A stretch of DNA of 27,260 nt from the NCBI GenBank assembly GCA_001953115.1, contig LSSL01001666.1, positions 1 through 27,260 of the forward strand. The letters run 5' to 3'. Position numbers and translations under genes: made by a program. This DNA is from Smittium mucronatum (lineage: Eukaryota > Kickxellomycota > Harpellomycetes > Harpellales > Legeriomycetaceae). The notes below the pieces were generated by a model. The model was not told the DNA's origin. It worked only from the letters and a program-made list of their open reading frames with translations, and made no database searches. Below are positions 11,073 through 21,698 of this stretch, in pieces; position 1 is the stretch's first letter; each line of letters begins with the position of its first letter.

Positions 11073-12592
11073 ATACAGTATTTTAAACTGATAAAAAATA
11101 TATGATTAAAAATTGGGATTTTTATCAGAAATTAAATATTGAACTTTTACTACTAAAACTTCTTATTTGTTTAAGAATATGCCGAATATATTGATACGTT
11201 TTATTGATATATTTAAAATAATAATTAACTATTCTCATTTAATATAATTATATTTACCTAATAACAAAGTTGATAAGAACATCTTTTTGTAATTGAGCCT
11301 TAATGGATGTTTTTTAAATGTTTTGAGGGATATTATACCTATTAATTAGTTCTGATAGTATTTTTGGCGCTTTTTTTATTGAATAAATTAAGTTTTAGTG
11401 TTGTTAAAACGTCAAGAAACCTCTTATTAAATTTTAGAATTAACTTTTTATCTATTAAAATATGTTTTAAATAGAAGTTTTTAGCTGATTTTTTTTGGAA
11501 TTTTGAGTTTTTTTCCCGAAAATTTCTCATAACCCTGAATCTATGCATGTTTACGGAGTGATAAGTTTTAGTTCTTTTTAAGAATCTCTCATCATTAGGA
11601 AGTTATGATTACACTATAAAAAATAAGTTATTTCTCCTAAATAGTAAAAGCCGCAACTTTTAAGTATATATTTAGAAAATGGTTGTATAGTAATCATAAA
11701 AATGTGTTTTTTTTGATGAAGTTCTATTTTATACGATTTAAGAAGGGTATAAAACCAAGTTTAAATAAATTTAAAATGATTAAAACTTTCTAAAAATTCT
11801 TGGATTTTCCATCAATCAAAGGTCTTTTGGTTTGCTTTTAGGTTCTTGGAGTTTTATAATAGGTCGTATTCATTATCTATTTATTTTCCCAATTCTGTAT
11901 ATATACACTCTATTTAATTAGATGTAAATTACTAGGAATCTTTAATTTAAAAAATTTCTAGTATTTATGAGCGGTTAAGAAGTATAGTTAAATTTCTTGT
12001 TCGAAATAATGATTTTCAAACGTTAAAGACTCTTGCAATTGAAAATATATTTTTTTAAATAAAAAGATTGCGATTTTTTCGTACTTTAAGTTATATACTG
12101 GTGTTTTGAAATAATATCATAAAGATCTTTTTTTTTCTTTTATCGATTTTTTTTACCAAAATCAGACCATTTTTGTTTTATTCTAATAAATCCAAATATA
12201 TATATATATATAATAATTTAAAAAGTTAAGTGTAATCATTATCAAAGAATAACAATAATAATTATATTTAATATATTTTAAAGTTTCTATGCAAAAATAT
12301 ATATTCTATACAGGCAAAATAACCAAATAATTGAAATCCATTTGGAATTTATTAAGTTGATATTTTTACAGTAAACTTTGAATATATCAAAATTCGAATT
12401 TTAATTTTAGCTAATTCAGAAATCGGTAAATTATCCGTTTTTTTTTACTTAATTCGACATATAAAAAAAAAATTACTGAAAAAAGCAAATAGCAAAGACT
12501 GAAAGATTATGGTGTATTTTTCTTAAGTTTATTATTTAGCCTTCCTTTAAAACATTAATAAGAAATGATTGTAAAAATGAGAAAATACACAA
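11073..12592. other. AT-rich spacer, no gene seen
   Basis: Contains a 68-codon lysine/leucine-rich minus-strand frame at 11342-11548 that looks like chance, and a short (AT)n run at 12196-12212. Nothing else supported. Confidence 0.5.
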
Positions 12593-12801
12593 ATGAATAA
12601 TTTAAATCAATCTTCTGGGATTGTTCCTTTTTGCCTATCGGGAGTTAATTTTATTGGGATTCAGTATTTTCGTATCGACTCCAGATTAGGTGAATATTGG
12701 GAAAAAAATTTCTGGGAAAACCCCAGTGCTATTACCATATTATCAGAGTTGAAGAAATAGGTGTGTTGACGGTAAAGAAAAATTATTCAGATAATTTTTG
12801 A
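12593..12801 (+). pseudogene. Coding-like fragment, 55-codon ORF and overlapping frame
   Basis: An ATG at 12593 opens 55 codons to TAG at 12758-12760, with a balanced composition unlike the surrounding spacer: GIVPFCLSGVNFIGIQYFRI, then LGEYWEKNFWENPSAITILS. The +1-shifted frame then continues with RVEEIGVLTVKKNYSDNF to TGA at 12799-12801, as if a small indel had broken one gene. GC is locally raised. No family is recognised. It is the first of a series of plus-strand fragments leading up to ATP1. Confidence 0.35.
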
Positions 12802-13110
12802 TGTTTCCACTTTTTCACTCGATAAAAATAATAATCGGTATAGTGTAAAAATAATAAATCTATATTAGTATCCATTTTTTCTGACTTGTATATATGACTT
12901 TATTTGGTAATTTTGAATCTTTTTAAAATACATGTTCAAATATCAATAATTTAAATATTAGCATTTTTTTATCATTTTTTCCCCCATTAATTCTGTTTGA
13001 GTAAATAAAGTTTGATAGAAACAATGCAATTCAATGTTATATCAAGTTTCTATGTTTCTATAAACCGAAAAGTAATCTAAATTTTATTTAGAGTATACAG
13101 TGATTGCAAT

Positions 13111-13212
13111 ATGTCTCCTGATTTAAATATATTAAATCCACGGCTTAAATGTTTCCCTGATAAACCTAGGATACTAAAGGGATTTTTTACTGAATTTTCA
13201 TATAAAAAGTGA
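13111..13212 (+). pseudogene. 33-codon coding-like fragment
   Basis: Runs from ATG at 13111 to TGA at 13210-13212 and includes LNPRLKCFPDKPRILKGFF. The composition is protein-like and GC is raised against the flanks, but it is too short to identify. It could be an exon remnant of the same decayed gene as its plus-strand neighbours at 12593-12801 and 13715-13993. Confidence 0.28.
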
Positions 13213-13516
13213 TGGATTCATTATTAGTAATGTTAAAAGTCATATAAAGTATAATATACAATTATATATATTCTTTTTTTTTTCAGAATTTATTTAACAT
13301 AATAAATCATGTAGACAATTTTATATACATATTTTATCTGAAAAAATTATTTGAATCTAGGTCCGGTTGAGAATATGTCTAAACGGAAGTGAAACTGCCC
13401 CAAATATCAAGAAAAATAAAAATGCTTAAGTCTGTGCAATAATCTCATCTCATATACGCTTTTTAATCGAAGTACTACTACAAAATAGAAATTGTGGAAA
13501 GTATGTGAAAAAGTAG

Positions 13517-13609
13517 AAAAATAAAACAAAATTTATAAGGATTTTCACACTTGAAACAATGCCCAATGGATACAGAGTTACTAGAGCGGTGGAGAGGAGT
13601 TGGATATAA
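13517..13609 (+). pseudogene. Short coding-like fragment
   Basis: An open stretch of 30 codons ends IFTLETMPNGYRVTRAVERS, then WI and TAA (13607-13609). An ATG lies at 13559. Local GC is high for this window (CCCAATGG, GAGCGGTGGAGAGG). The family is unknown; it fits the series of plus-strand remnants upstream of ATP1. Confidence 0.25.
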
Positions 13610-13714
13610 TTTTTTTAGAATCGTTGTATAGTGATTAAACTCGTTTTTGGGGTTCTTAATAGACTTTGCTTAAAAAATAATAACAAAATAATAATAGAGG
13701 GGGCATCAAACTAA

Positions 13715-13993
13715 TCACAATCGAACCCAAAGATAGTAGACCATAAGTGTTTTATCGGCGTTTCGTTATCCGCCACATGCAATAGCAGCTATAAAATGCC
13801 TCAAATTTACAGCCGATTGCATAGATTTATGGCCATCACTAATCGCTTCTGTTTCAAAGTTTTATTCTGGATAGGATCTAAGTCTCTTTGTGATTTGAAT
13901 ACACAAGGAAAATATTATGCTCCTTTAATAATTGCAACTGTAATTAACTTTGCTATTCAAATTTTATATAGTTCAAAATTTAACAAAATTTAA
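13715..13993 (+). pseudogene. 93-codon open stretch, unknown protein remnant
   Basis: Open from 13715 to TAA at 13991-13993, with an internal ATG at 13796 that gives 65 codons. It includes CFIGVSLSATCNSSYK, IYSRLHRFMAITNRFCFKVL, FWIGSKSLCDLNTQGKYY and a hydrophobic APLIIATVINFAIQILY that could span a membrane. The composition is less AT-driven than chance frames in the window. No start context, introns or recognised domain support an intact gene, so I treat it as debris. Confidence 0.35.
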
Positions 13994-14154
13994 TACTCAG
14001 GATTAAAAAAATGCTATTTTTAAAAATGCTTTATTAGACTAAATTCTGATGAATGGCACAGACCTTTCTAAATGCTAAAAAAGAATACCAAAATATAAGC
14101 ACTAGTTCAATAGCAACTGGTAATTTTTAAAACGTGCTCAGTGTGAAGTGGCCT

Positions 14155-14884
14155 AGCTCCTTCGGGGATCGGGTTTATTCACCCATCCTAATCACCAAAT
14201 GCCAAACAATCGTCATTTCTTAATTAGTTTAATTACACCGACAAATAATGTGAATTTGATATAAAAAATTTATTATTAGCTGAATATGTTTGAATATTAC
14301 GCCCCAAACTATGAAAAATCTGCAGAGCTTGTGGATTTATTATTGCATACTAAACTGACAGTTCTGGCCATTAATAATCCACACCAGAATCTGTGTACCT
14401 AATAGACAAATTCTAAGATATCAGTTTTTTGGACTTTTAGTATCCTATGGTCATTCTCACTTTTTTTTTAAACATAAAGGTTTTCTGGGGATAAAATCTA
14501 TGCGATATGACCATTATAGGCCAGTAGAAATGATGATTTTACAGCTAAAATGTCTTGCCAGCCAAACTAGAAAATATTGTGAATCAATAAAAGAAGCAAT
14601 CATATTTAATGTAGTATAGGAGAGGGGTTATAAAATTTGACATTGTCCTAATCACACGTGCATTATTGGCCACATTCACAGATATCACACAAAAAACTAA
14701 CTGATTCGATATTTAATATGTGCGTTCAACCAGCCAATATATCTTTATAGATCTGGACCGTAGCATTATTGTTTCCGGAACGCTTGATTCCAATCGATTG
14801 ATACGAGGTTTCTTTTTAGCAATATTATTGACTGTCCTAAACCAAACCAAAATCCAATTAAAACTATTTGACATTGATAACTAG
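14155..14884 (+). pseudogene. Chain of frame-shifted coding-like fragments just upstream of ATP1
   Basis: Successive open pieces cover the plus strand in shifting frames. 14155-14259 reads LLRGSGLFTHPNHQMPNNRH. 14286-14402 reads MFEYYAPNYEKSAELVDLLL. 14359-14619 includes YDHYRPVEMMILQLKCLASQ then TRKYCESIKEAI. 14615-14704 includes FDIVLITRALLATFTDITQK. 14717-14884 includes YIFIDLDRSIIVSGTLDSNR then LIRGFFLAILL. GC is intermediate between spacer and ATP1. Stops and shifts every 30-90 codons point to a decayed gene or transposon. An intact multi-intron gene is less likely because clear splice sites are lacking. I do not recognise the protein. Confidence 0.4.
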
Positions 14885-15359
14885 TCTTGCTTTGAATAAA
14901 CATGATTTGTACCATGGTTGGAAATAGTGTAGCCAATTAGTTATATTTCGTTTGATGTTTTTTATATTTCTTTTTATAATTCGATATATCTATTGGTCCA
15001 TATCTAAAGATAATGGAGAAGATAAGCTATAGATCTCAATGTTATTACCCTATGGTAAATTTAATTATTTTTCTGATTTTGAAATCTATTGGTGAAATTC
15101 GATGAATTTTCGATCAACTCCTAATCGAGTGGATACCTTTGATTCTGTGATGATTAGTGGTATCTGTTCGCTAGGAATCGATGATCAGCAAATATGCCCT
15201 TGACTTTAACACTGGTAAAAAACATTGAAAAAAAAAAGTGCAATTGGGAGAATAATATATCTTCTTGACCAAATACAATTCACCTCTTTTTTTTTCGTTA
15301 GTGCTATCTCTTTGTTTTGATCTTTTCACTAAAATAAAAGAAAGAAGGCAATACTAAAC
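14885..15359 (+). promoter_or_regulatory. ATP1 promoter and 5' leader
   Basis: This gap between the upstream debris and the ATP1 start contains no reading frame of note. Three ATTGG pentamers (CCAAT on the minus strand) occur at 14992-14996, 15088-15092 and 15243-15247. In other fungi CCAAT boxes are bound by the HAP complex, which activates respiratory genes, so they are plausible but unproven here. A TATA-like AATAATATAT lies at 15251-15260. From about 15280 to 15330 the strand is pyrimidine-rich, a pattern common just before transcription starts in highly expressed fungal genes. The start context is CTAAACATGT. Confidence 0.45.
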
Positions 15360-17252
15360 ATGTTGAAAAATACCGCTAGATTGTTCAAGAACGCTCGCGT
15401 TCCTGCCCTCAAATCTTCTGTATGTCCCGCTCCCAAATCATTAATATTTTATATTTACTTAACTTCGGACTTTTTTTTGGCCAGCTTGTTTATTCATCTT
15501 TCTTTATTATTATTTATAGGCCAGAACTGTGGCTCCTATTGCCCTTAGATCCCTTTCCACATCTGCTGTTTCTTTTGCCGGTCCTAAGCCAGGTAAATCA
15601 TTTTATTTTTATAAGAATTTATCGAGTTTTCTCAACGCCTTTATTTTTATTATCTTTAGCTGCTTCCGAAGTCACCTCCATTTTGGAAGACAGAATCTTG
15701 AACAGCGTCAGCCAAATCGATCTCCAAGAAACCGGTCGTGTATTGTCTGTTGGTGATGGTATCGCTCGTGTTTACGGTTTGAAAAACTGCCAAGCCGAAG
15801 AGATGGTGGAATTCTCCAGCGGTGTCCAGGTTTGTTTGCTTATTTTTTTTGGGTTTTTTTTAGATCTTTCTTTACTAATCATCTCCTAATTTATTATCAT
15901 AGGGTATGGCACTCAACTTGGAACCTGACAATGTAGGTATTGTCATTTTCGGTAACGATCGTCTGATTAAAGAAGGTGATACCGTCAAGAGAACCGGATC
16001 TATTGTAGATGTGCCAGTAGGTGAGGCTCTTTTGGGTCGTGTCGTCGATGCTTTGGGTAACCCAATTGACGGTAAAGGTCCAATCAACACCACTACTCGT
16101 TCTCGTGCCCAAGTTAAGGCCCCAGGTATTATTCCCAGACAATCCGTCCACGAACCTATGATGACTGGTATCAAGTCTGTTGACTCTATGTTGCCAATTG
16201 GTCGTGGTCAGCGTGAATTGATCATTGGTGATCGTCAAACTGGTAAGACTGCTGTCGCTCTTGATACCATTTTGAACCAAAAGCGTTGGAATGATGCTCA
16301 AGATGAAAGCAAGAAGCTTTATTGTGTGTATGTTGCCATCGGTCAAAAGAGATCAACTGTCGCTCAATTCGTACAGACTCTTGAAGAAAACGATGCTTTG
16401 AAGTACACCATCATTGTTGCTGCTACCGCTTCTGAAGCCGCTCCTCTTCAATACCTTGCCCCATACTCTGGTTGCGCTATGGGTGAATTCTTCCGTGACA
16501 ACGGTAAGCACGGTCTTATAATTTATGACGATTTGTCCAAGCAGGCTGTTGCCTACCGTCAAATGTCACTTTTGCTTCGTCGTCCTCCTGGTCGTGAAGC
16601 TTACCCTGGTGATGTTTTCTACCTCCACTCTCGTCTTCTCGAACGTGCTGCTAAATTGGGTAAGAAATTCGGTTCTGGATCTCTCACTGCTCTCCCAATC
16701 ATTGAAACCCAAGGTGGTGATGTCTCAGCCTATATTCCAACCAACGTTATTTCTATCACTGATGGACAGATTTTCTTGGAAGCTGAATTGTTCTTCAAGG
16801 GTATCAGACCAGCTATTAACGTCGGTATTTCCGTATCTCGTGTCGGTTCTGCTGCCCAAACTAAGGCTATGAAGCAAGTTGCTGGTTCATTGAAACTCTT
16901 CTTGGCCCAATACCGTGAAGTTGCTGCCTTCGCTCAATTCGGTTCTGATCTTGATGCCTCCACCCAATTCTTGCTTAACAGAGGTGCCCGTCTTACTGAA
17001 TTGTTGAAACAACCCCAATATTCACCATTGTCTGTTGAACAACAAGTTGTTGTTGTCTTCACTGGTGTAAATGGTTATCTTGATAAGATCCCAACTGAAC
17101 GTGTTGTCGAATTTGAAAACAAATTGTTGCCATACATGGCCGCCAACCACTCTGATGTCCTTGAATCCATCGCCACCACCGGTCAACTTACCGCTGAAGT
17201 TGAAAAGAAACTCCGTGCTGGAATCGTTGATTTCACCAAGACTTTTATCTAG
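15360..17252 (+). CDS. ATP1: ATP synthase F1 subunit alpha, mitochondrial (four exons)
   Basis: Encodes the alpha subunit of mitochondrial F1Fo ATP synthase, which builds the alpha3beta3 head in the matrix and binds non-catalytic nucleotide. Exons read from the sequence are 15360-15419, 15520-15592, 15660-15829 and 15903-17252, giving 550 residues (yeast Atp1 is about 545). The basic, Ser/Ala-rich N terminus ([20 protein letters not shown], then RSLSTSA) is a mitochondrial presequence, probably cleaved around residues 31-45. A beta-barrel domain follows. The Walker A motif GDRQTGKT is at residues 210-217 (16227-16250), the Walker B-like LIIYDD at 306-311, and the ATPase alpha/beta signature [10 protein letters not shown] at 404-413 with the arginine finger R414 next to it. 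The helical C-terminal domain is complete and ends in TAG. The start is the first ATG, at the head of the presequence. Codons are strongly biased (CGT, GGT, GTT/GTC), as in highly expressed genes. Identification is certain; only the exact splice sites are inferred. Confidence 0.97.
15420..15519 (+). other. ATP1 intron 1 (100 bp, phase 0)
   Basis: The donor is GTATGT at 15420 and the acceptor is TTTATAG ending at 15519. A CTTAAC branch-site-like motif lies at 15458-15463. Removal joins ...LKSS to ARTVAP and keeps the presequence in frame. An in-frame ATG inside the intron gives a spurious unspliced reading frame. Confidence 0.9.
15593..15659 (+). other. ATP1 intron 2 (67 bp, phase 1)
   Basis: The donor is GTAAAT at 15593 and the acceptor is CTTTAG ending at 15659. 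A good branch-site candidate, CTCAAC, is at 15631-15636. The split codon (G + CT) restores alanine 45, joining the presequence to the mature N terminus ([13 protein letters not shown]). Confidence 0.9.
15830..15902 (+). other. ATP1 intron 3 (73 bp, phase 0)
   Basis: The donor is GTTTGT at 15830, weaker than the other two. The acceptor is ATCATAG ending at 15902. ACTAATC at 15874-15880 is the likely branch site. Splicing joins FSSGVQ to GMALNLEPD, the continuous sequence expected in all alpha subunits, which fixes both boundaries. Confidence 0.92.
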
Positions 17253-17403
17253 TTTAATGGCTTTATATTATATTGGATTTTGAACAAAATTTGACTTTTA
17301 TATTATTTTTGATGCTACACTTTAAAATTTTTAATGTTGATAATTTTTTTGAGTCAGCACCCGATACTTTATTTTTACTTTATTATTATCATTGCACGTT
17401 TTG

Positions 17404-17409
17404 AATAAA
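17404..17409 (+). terminator. Candidate ATP1 polyadenylation signal AATAAA
   Basis: A canonical AATAAA lies about 150 bases after the ATP1 stop codon, inside a T-rich region. It is the best match to a poly(A) signal between the stop and the start of the next element. The implied 3' UTR is about 170 bases. Chance occurrence is possible in DNA this AT-rich. Confidence 0.4.
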
Positions 17410-17677
17410 GCTATATTGCGTATTTCCGCTTTATTGTATCGATGGTATTTTATGGTCAAGATTCCAGACGACTTATTAACATTACTAATATAAGGCGCTC
17501 TAAATCTTTTAAGTTTCACACGTAATTCCTAATTTTCCTTTGGAGATCGAATCATTCCGATTCTTTTAAAACATTATTTTTCTGTTATTTGTTGTAGAAA
17601 TATCTAAGCTGGTAGATAAAAGTTTAAAATGTTTTTTCCAAAAAATTTCAATCGTATCATCAATTGGGATATTGTGA

Positions 17678-18082
17678 ATTTTACAATTTTTAAATGGATT
17701 CATATTCTACAATTTTCATTTTTATTTGAATGAAAAATATAGTTATTTGGGAAGATTGTTTGGAAGTTGTTTGATTGAAATTTCGGGAAATCTTAAAGAA
17801 ATAAAAATGGCAAACACGGACAAAGGATCGATTTTCAAACAACTGGAATAGATCATCATGGGACTAAAATACATATTTAAATCATGGGGCGTAAAACCAT
17901 TTTCTGATCCCATAATTGCCTTCTAGAATGAAATGCTTCGCTTGTGTTCAGGAACTTGTATCGTGTACTTTTCAAAGACCTTCACACTAAAAGTTGGCTC
18001 GGTATTATACTATTCTTGGTTGGAAGCAGTGAGTATAACTCTATCAACTCGGGCTGCTAGCGACTACAGAGGAGAAACTTAA
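17678..18082 (+). pseudogene. Decayed reading frame at the 5' side of repeat copy 3
   Basis: One frame stays readable for 135 codons and is interrupted only by two TAG codons (17849-17851 and 17924-17926) before a final TAA (18080-18082). The later part is not low complexity and is richer in GC than its surroundings: it includes WGVKPFSDPIIAF, NEMLRLCSGTCIVYFSKTF, GSVLYYSWLEAV and STRAASDYRGET. An ATG is available at 17807. I do not recognise the family. Its position just ahead of a dispersed polyadenylated repeat suggests the C-terminal part of a transposon protein, now inactive. A genuine cellular pseudogene is the alternative. A 34-codon ORF in another frame (17629-17733) overlaps its start and may be part of the same debris. 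Confidence 0.55.
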
Positions 18083-18121
18083 CTTCATGGTCAACTTTTA
18101 TACTTTTTTTTTTTTTTTTTG

Positions 18122-18575
18122 CACGAGTTAGACTTTTTTGACAAACAAGAAAATCTCAGCTTCTAACAAGCTCATTTTGGATGAGCCATGTCGCTTATAC
18201 CTAAAGTTTGCGGATTGGGATTGAGCATTTTTTATTATTAATCATGTTAGATTTAATATATAACCGGGTATTCAACAATATCAGTGAACCTTTTTTTTTT
18301 TTTCGTTGATAATGAGCTTGATCCGTTAGTTTATGTAACCTCGGCCATCGCATTCAAGTTTTAGAAATACCAGATGAGAGTCTTCCGGTTGGCAGATTGA
18401 ACCCTACCCATATATATAAGCAGTTATTAACCCAGTTTAGGAGCTTATCGCATTTAGGATGATAGTCTTTTCTATACAAACTATTATTCTTGGATTTTTT
18501 TATTTATAGCTTTTAAATTTATTACATAATAATAAAATTGCTAATATATAAAAATATAGTTCATAAATTATTTCA
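18122..18575 (+). mobile_element. Dispersed repeat, copy 3 (longest copy, with attached reading-frame relic)
   Basis: This is the longest copy in the window. It begins after a 17-T run (18104-18120) and matches copy 1 throughout, including AAATCTCAGC, GAGCCATGTCG, ATCAGTGAAC, TGTAACCTC, GGTTGGCAGATTGAACCC, GGAGCTTAT and GATAGTCTTTTCTATAC. AATAAA is at 18531-18536, followed by ATAGTTCATAAA as in copy 2. All three copies are in the same orientation. The decayed frame at 17678-18082 ends 40 bases upstream, so this copy reads as the 3' UTR of that element. Confidence 0.72.
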
Positions 18576-20149
18576 AAGTTCTTTTAACTTTTAACACCAC
18601 GAATTATTCGATTATTTTACGAGTAAATTACAGAGATCTGTAACAAAATTAAAATAGTTAAGTTTAAACCTTAGTACATTTCAGTTATGCTTTTAGTTAT
18701 GTAAAAAAAAGGGTAAAAAGAATTATTCATGAAATTAGCCCTCTAGTGAATTTTTAGATAGTTTTTGGAATTTTTTTACAGAATATTGTTTTTAAATTAA
18801 GTATTTTTTTTGAGATAATAAAGAATACTTTTGGTAATAGATTTTTAAAAATATATATTGGATAGAATATTGACTGTGTTGATTGGTGGAGTAGGGAGGG
18901 GGGGGATTAGACTATTTTATATCAATGAATCTTTCAAATGGTTTTGTTTTATTTTGCTCCTTTCTTTAAAAACCAAAACTGCCCAATTCATTTTCTTATT
19001 GAAGAAAAAAATAATTGCAATTTAAATACAAAGATCTCATTTTAAAACAATTTCCAAGTTCTTAAATGTAAACCTTCACGCTGTTTTCTATATCTAATTT
19101 AGCATAAAACTATGAAACATAACATTTAGCCTCTATTGAATCTAACCCTTCTACATACGCTGACAAGTATCAGCACGATGTTAAAATTTTTGTCTTAATT
19201 TTTATATAATCGCTTTTATTGATTCTGTCAGATTTCATATTATTTTAAACGTATTTTCATTTGATATTGTTTTTTTTTTAAATAGTTTCATGCTTTATAT
19301 TTTCCTGGTTTTTTTTTTTGACAGGGCTCGAATGCCATTTGGTTTCTGCTAAAAAAACTTATTTTTATTTTATAAAATACGGGGTTTAATTCCCATTTTA
19401 AATGGTTTGGATTGTGTATTTATAATTTTACAACAAAAATTATTGCGTCTATAGGTATAAACAGCGTCATTTATTTTTTCATCTTTTCTGGTTAAGACTT
19501 TAAATTTTTTTTAACTTGAGTTATTTGTTTAGTGAACAGTAGCGGGATAGAGATAGAGATACTTTGGTTTAATATTTTGGATAATTAAACCCTTGTGTGG
19601 TTACACATAATTAACTTTCATATTTTTGGGAGGACGGATTATAAATTATTTACATATTTTTTAATGGTAATTTTATTAATTCCTGATAACAACCCTGACA
19701 AGTTCATCAATTATTTTATATTTATGGCAAAGTAAAAACTGCTAAAGTTCTCGTTATATTGAAAAATGAAAATAATTAATAAAAAACCTTTTGTGTGAAG
19801 TATCAGCTTCAAATAATTTTTATTGAAGACTTAATAAGTATTATCAATGGTATTTATAATTTTTTTTATCTTTAGATATTCTGAAAAAGTTTAAGATATG
19901 ACTTTAAAGGTAAAATAGTAAGAGTAGTTTGATTTATAATAGTAAATTTTGGTTTTATATGTGATAAACATATCTAAAGTATTATAAATAATTTATTCAT
20001 TTAAATTTTGAGCTTTTATATGAAATCGACCTTAAAGCTCATTTTATTTATTATTTAATACCAAAATATTTTTTTCGACTTTTTCGAGAAAAAATTGGTT
20101 TGTTGGTTTTATAGCTTTATTATCAAGTGAAATTTTTTAGAATAAAAAT
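18576..20149. other. AT-rich spacer, no gene seen
   Basis: An 8-G run lies at 18898-18905. A 28-codon coding-like scrap (SIESNPSTYADKYQHDVKIF, about 19132-19191) stands out slightly but is too short to call. No other feature. Confidence 0.5.
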
Positions 20150-20179
20150 CACACACACAAACACATATATATATATATA
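20150..20179 (+). repeat. Compound (AC)n(AT)n microsatellite
   Basis: Reads CACACACACAAACACA followed by an AT dinucleotide run. A similar tract in the opposite orientation lies at 21659-21714. Confidence 0.85.
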
Positions 20180-20902
20180 ATATTTTTTTATTTTAACAAA
20201 TAAATACACCCAAATTATATCTTTACAGTCAAAATAATGTAATATTTTTTATTTAATATTTTGACTGAATTAATGCTCAAGTCTTTCATTTCTATAAAGA
20301 GTTTATTTTGTATATTTAGTAATAAATCTTATTTAAAATATAATTTGACTATCGGAAAAAATGAATAGTGTGTTTAATTTGACGATTCATCGAATAAAAT
20401 AGAATGAATTCATGTTGCGAGAAAGCCAGAAACAAATATGCTAATTTTATAAGTTGTTTAAAATAAATATCAATCATAACTTTAAAATCGCTAAAATTTT
20501 GTTATATTTCTCGGTAAAATTTATAATTTTTTTATTTATAAATCAGAGCTCCTCCTTTTAAGTATACTGAATATTTTAAAATTATTTGGACATACATTGC
20601 TAAAATCATAAATATTTATATAATTATCTAACTAATTTCGGTTGAACTATGTAGTGAGATTCTTTTTGAAGACAATTTTTTTATAATTTTAAAGATAGAC
20701 TTTCCTGCCCCACCGGACTCAAAAAAGAAAAATTATTTTTATAAGAATTTTTAAATTTTTCTCTTGTTATAATTAATAAGCCTCTATTTCAGATTTAAAA
20801 TTGAAATTTCTTTATAGATAATTAACTAATAAAATAACATTTTATATATACGGAAGTTCAAATATTAAACCCTTGAATAATAGAGGGTGATGAAATCTCC
20901 AC

Positions 20903-20946
20903 AAAATAAATAAACAAATAATAAATAAATAAATAAATAAAAATAA
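20903..20946 (+). repeat. (AAAT)n microsatellite
   Basis: About ten tandem AAAT/ATAA units with one AAC interruption and one short unit. Confidence 0.8.
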
Positions 20947-21656
20947 ACTTACTTTTTTTCAAATTAATAATTCATTATAAATTTTCTTTTAAAATATTTT
21001 TTTACCCAAATAAAAATTAAAAAAATAAATGATACTTATATTTCAAAAAAGCTAAGTATTAAAGAAAATTTATAAATAATAAAATTGTTGTGAAGAGAAA
21101 ATAAATCATAAAAATTCTGTAAAGAATAAAAACAGATCAAAAAATCAAAAACTCTAAGAAATTTTCTCGATAAGAATGAAAAATTATTTTTTTGATTTTT
21201 GATTAAATAAAAATAAGATAATCTAAATCCATACATTATTAAATGAGAAAAAACTTACACATATGAGCGAGGAAAAATTCATGTTATAAGTACACAACTG
21301 AGAGCTTCAAATTTTGTGATAGAGGAAATGGAACATAGCCGAAAAAAATTAACTGTTTATTGAGAACCACACATCTCAAAATATAATTCTCAATAGTTTA
21401 AATTTCAAAATACGAATATCCTTATTATTTTTTTATAAAATGAATTTACAAATTAAAATTAAAAAATAATAAAAGATTAAAAGCCTAAATAAAAAAATAA
21501 AATAAAAAACGAAGCACACTTACAAAGATAATTTATTATCGCTACTAAATCTATTATTAGAGCTCTGAAATCTCAGTACGAGTACCGAAAAAGTTAGATC
21601 CTTCCAAGTAACGCATATTTTTACATTAGAAGTCCCTTAAAGATCCTGAGAACTGT

Positions 21657-21658
<2 letters not shown>

Positions 21659-21698
<40 letters not shown>

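Noticed and set aside
15422..15889. 155-codon plus-strand open frame overlapping the ATP1 5' end
   Set aside because: It starts inside intron 1 and reads through intron 2 and into intron 3; only its middle part coincides with ATP1 exon 3. Splicing as described gives the full alpha-subunit sequence.
15897..16346. 149-codon minus-strand open frame across ATP1 (and a 99-codon one at 15875-16174)
   Set aside because: Antisense shadow of the strongly biased ATP1 codons; no domain and no independent signals.
17331..17519. 62-codon minus-strand frame just after ATP1
   Set aside because: It overlaps the ATP1 3' UTR and its poly(A) signal. Composition is fairly balanced, but there is no recognisable motif or promoter.
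17849..17926. Possible reassignment of TAG as a sense codon, because both stops in the 17.7-18.1 kb frame are TAG
   Set aside because: ATP1 itself ends in TAG exactly at the expected C terminus, so the standard code applies and the frame is simply decayed.
21036..21236. 66-codon minus-strand frame rich in Phe, Leu and Tyr
   Set aside because: Low-complexity result of an A-rich plus strand; nothing supports expression or homology.
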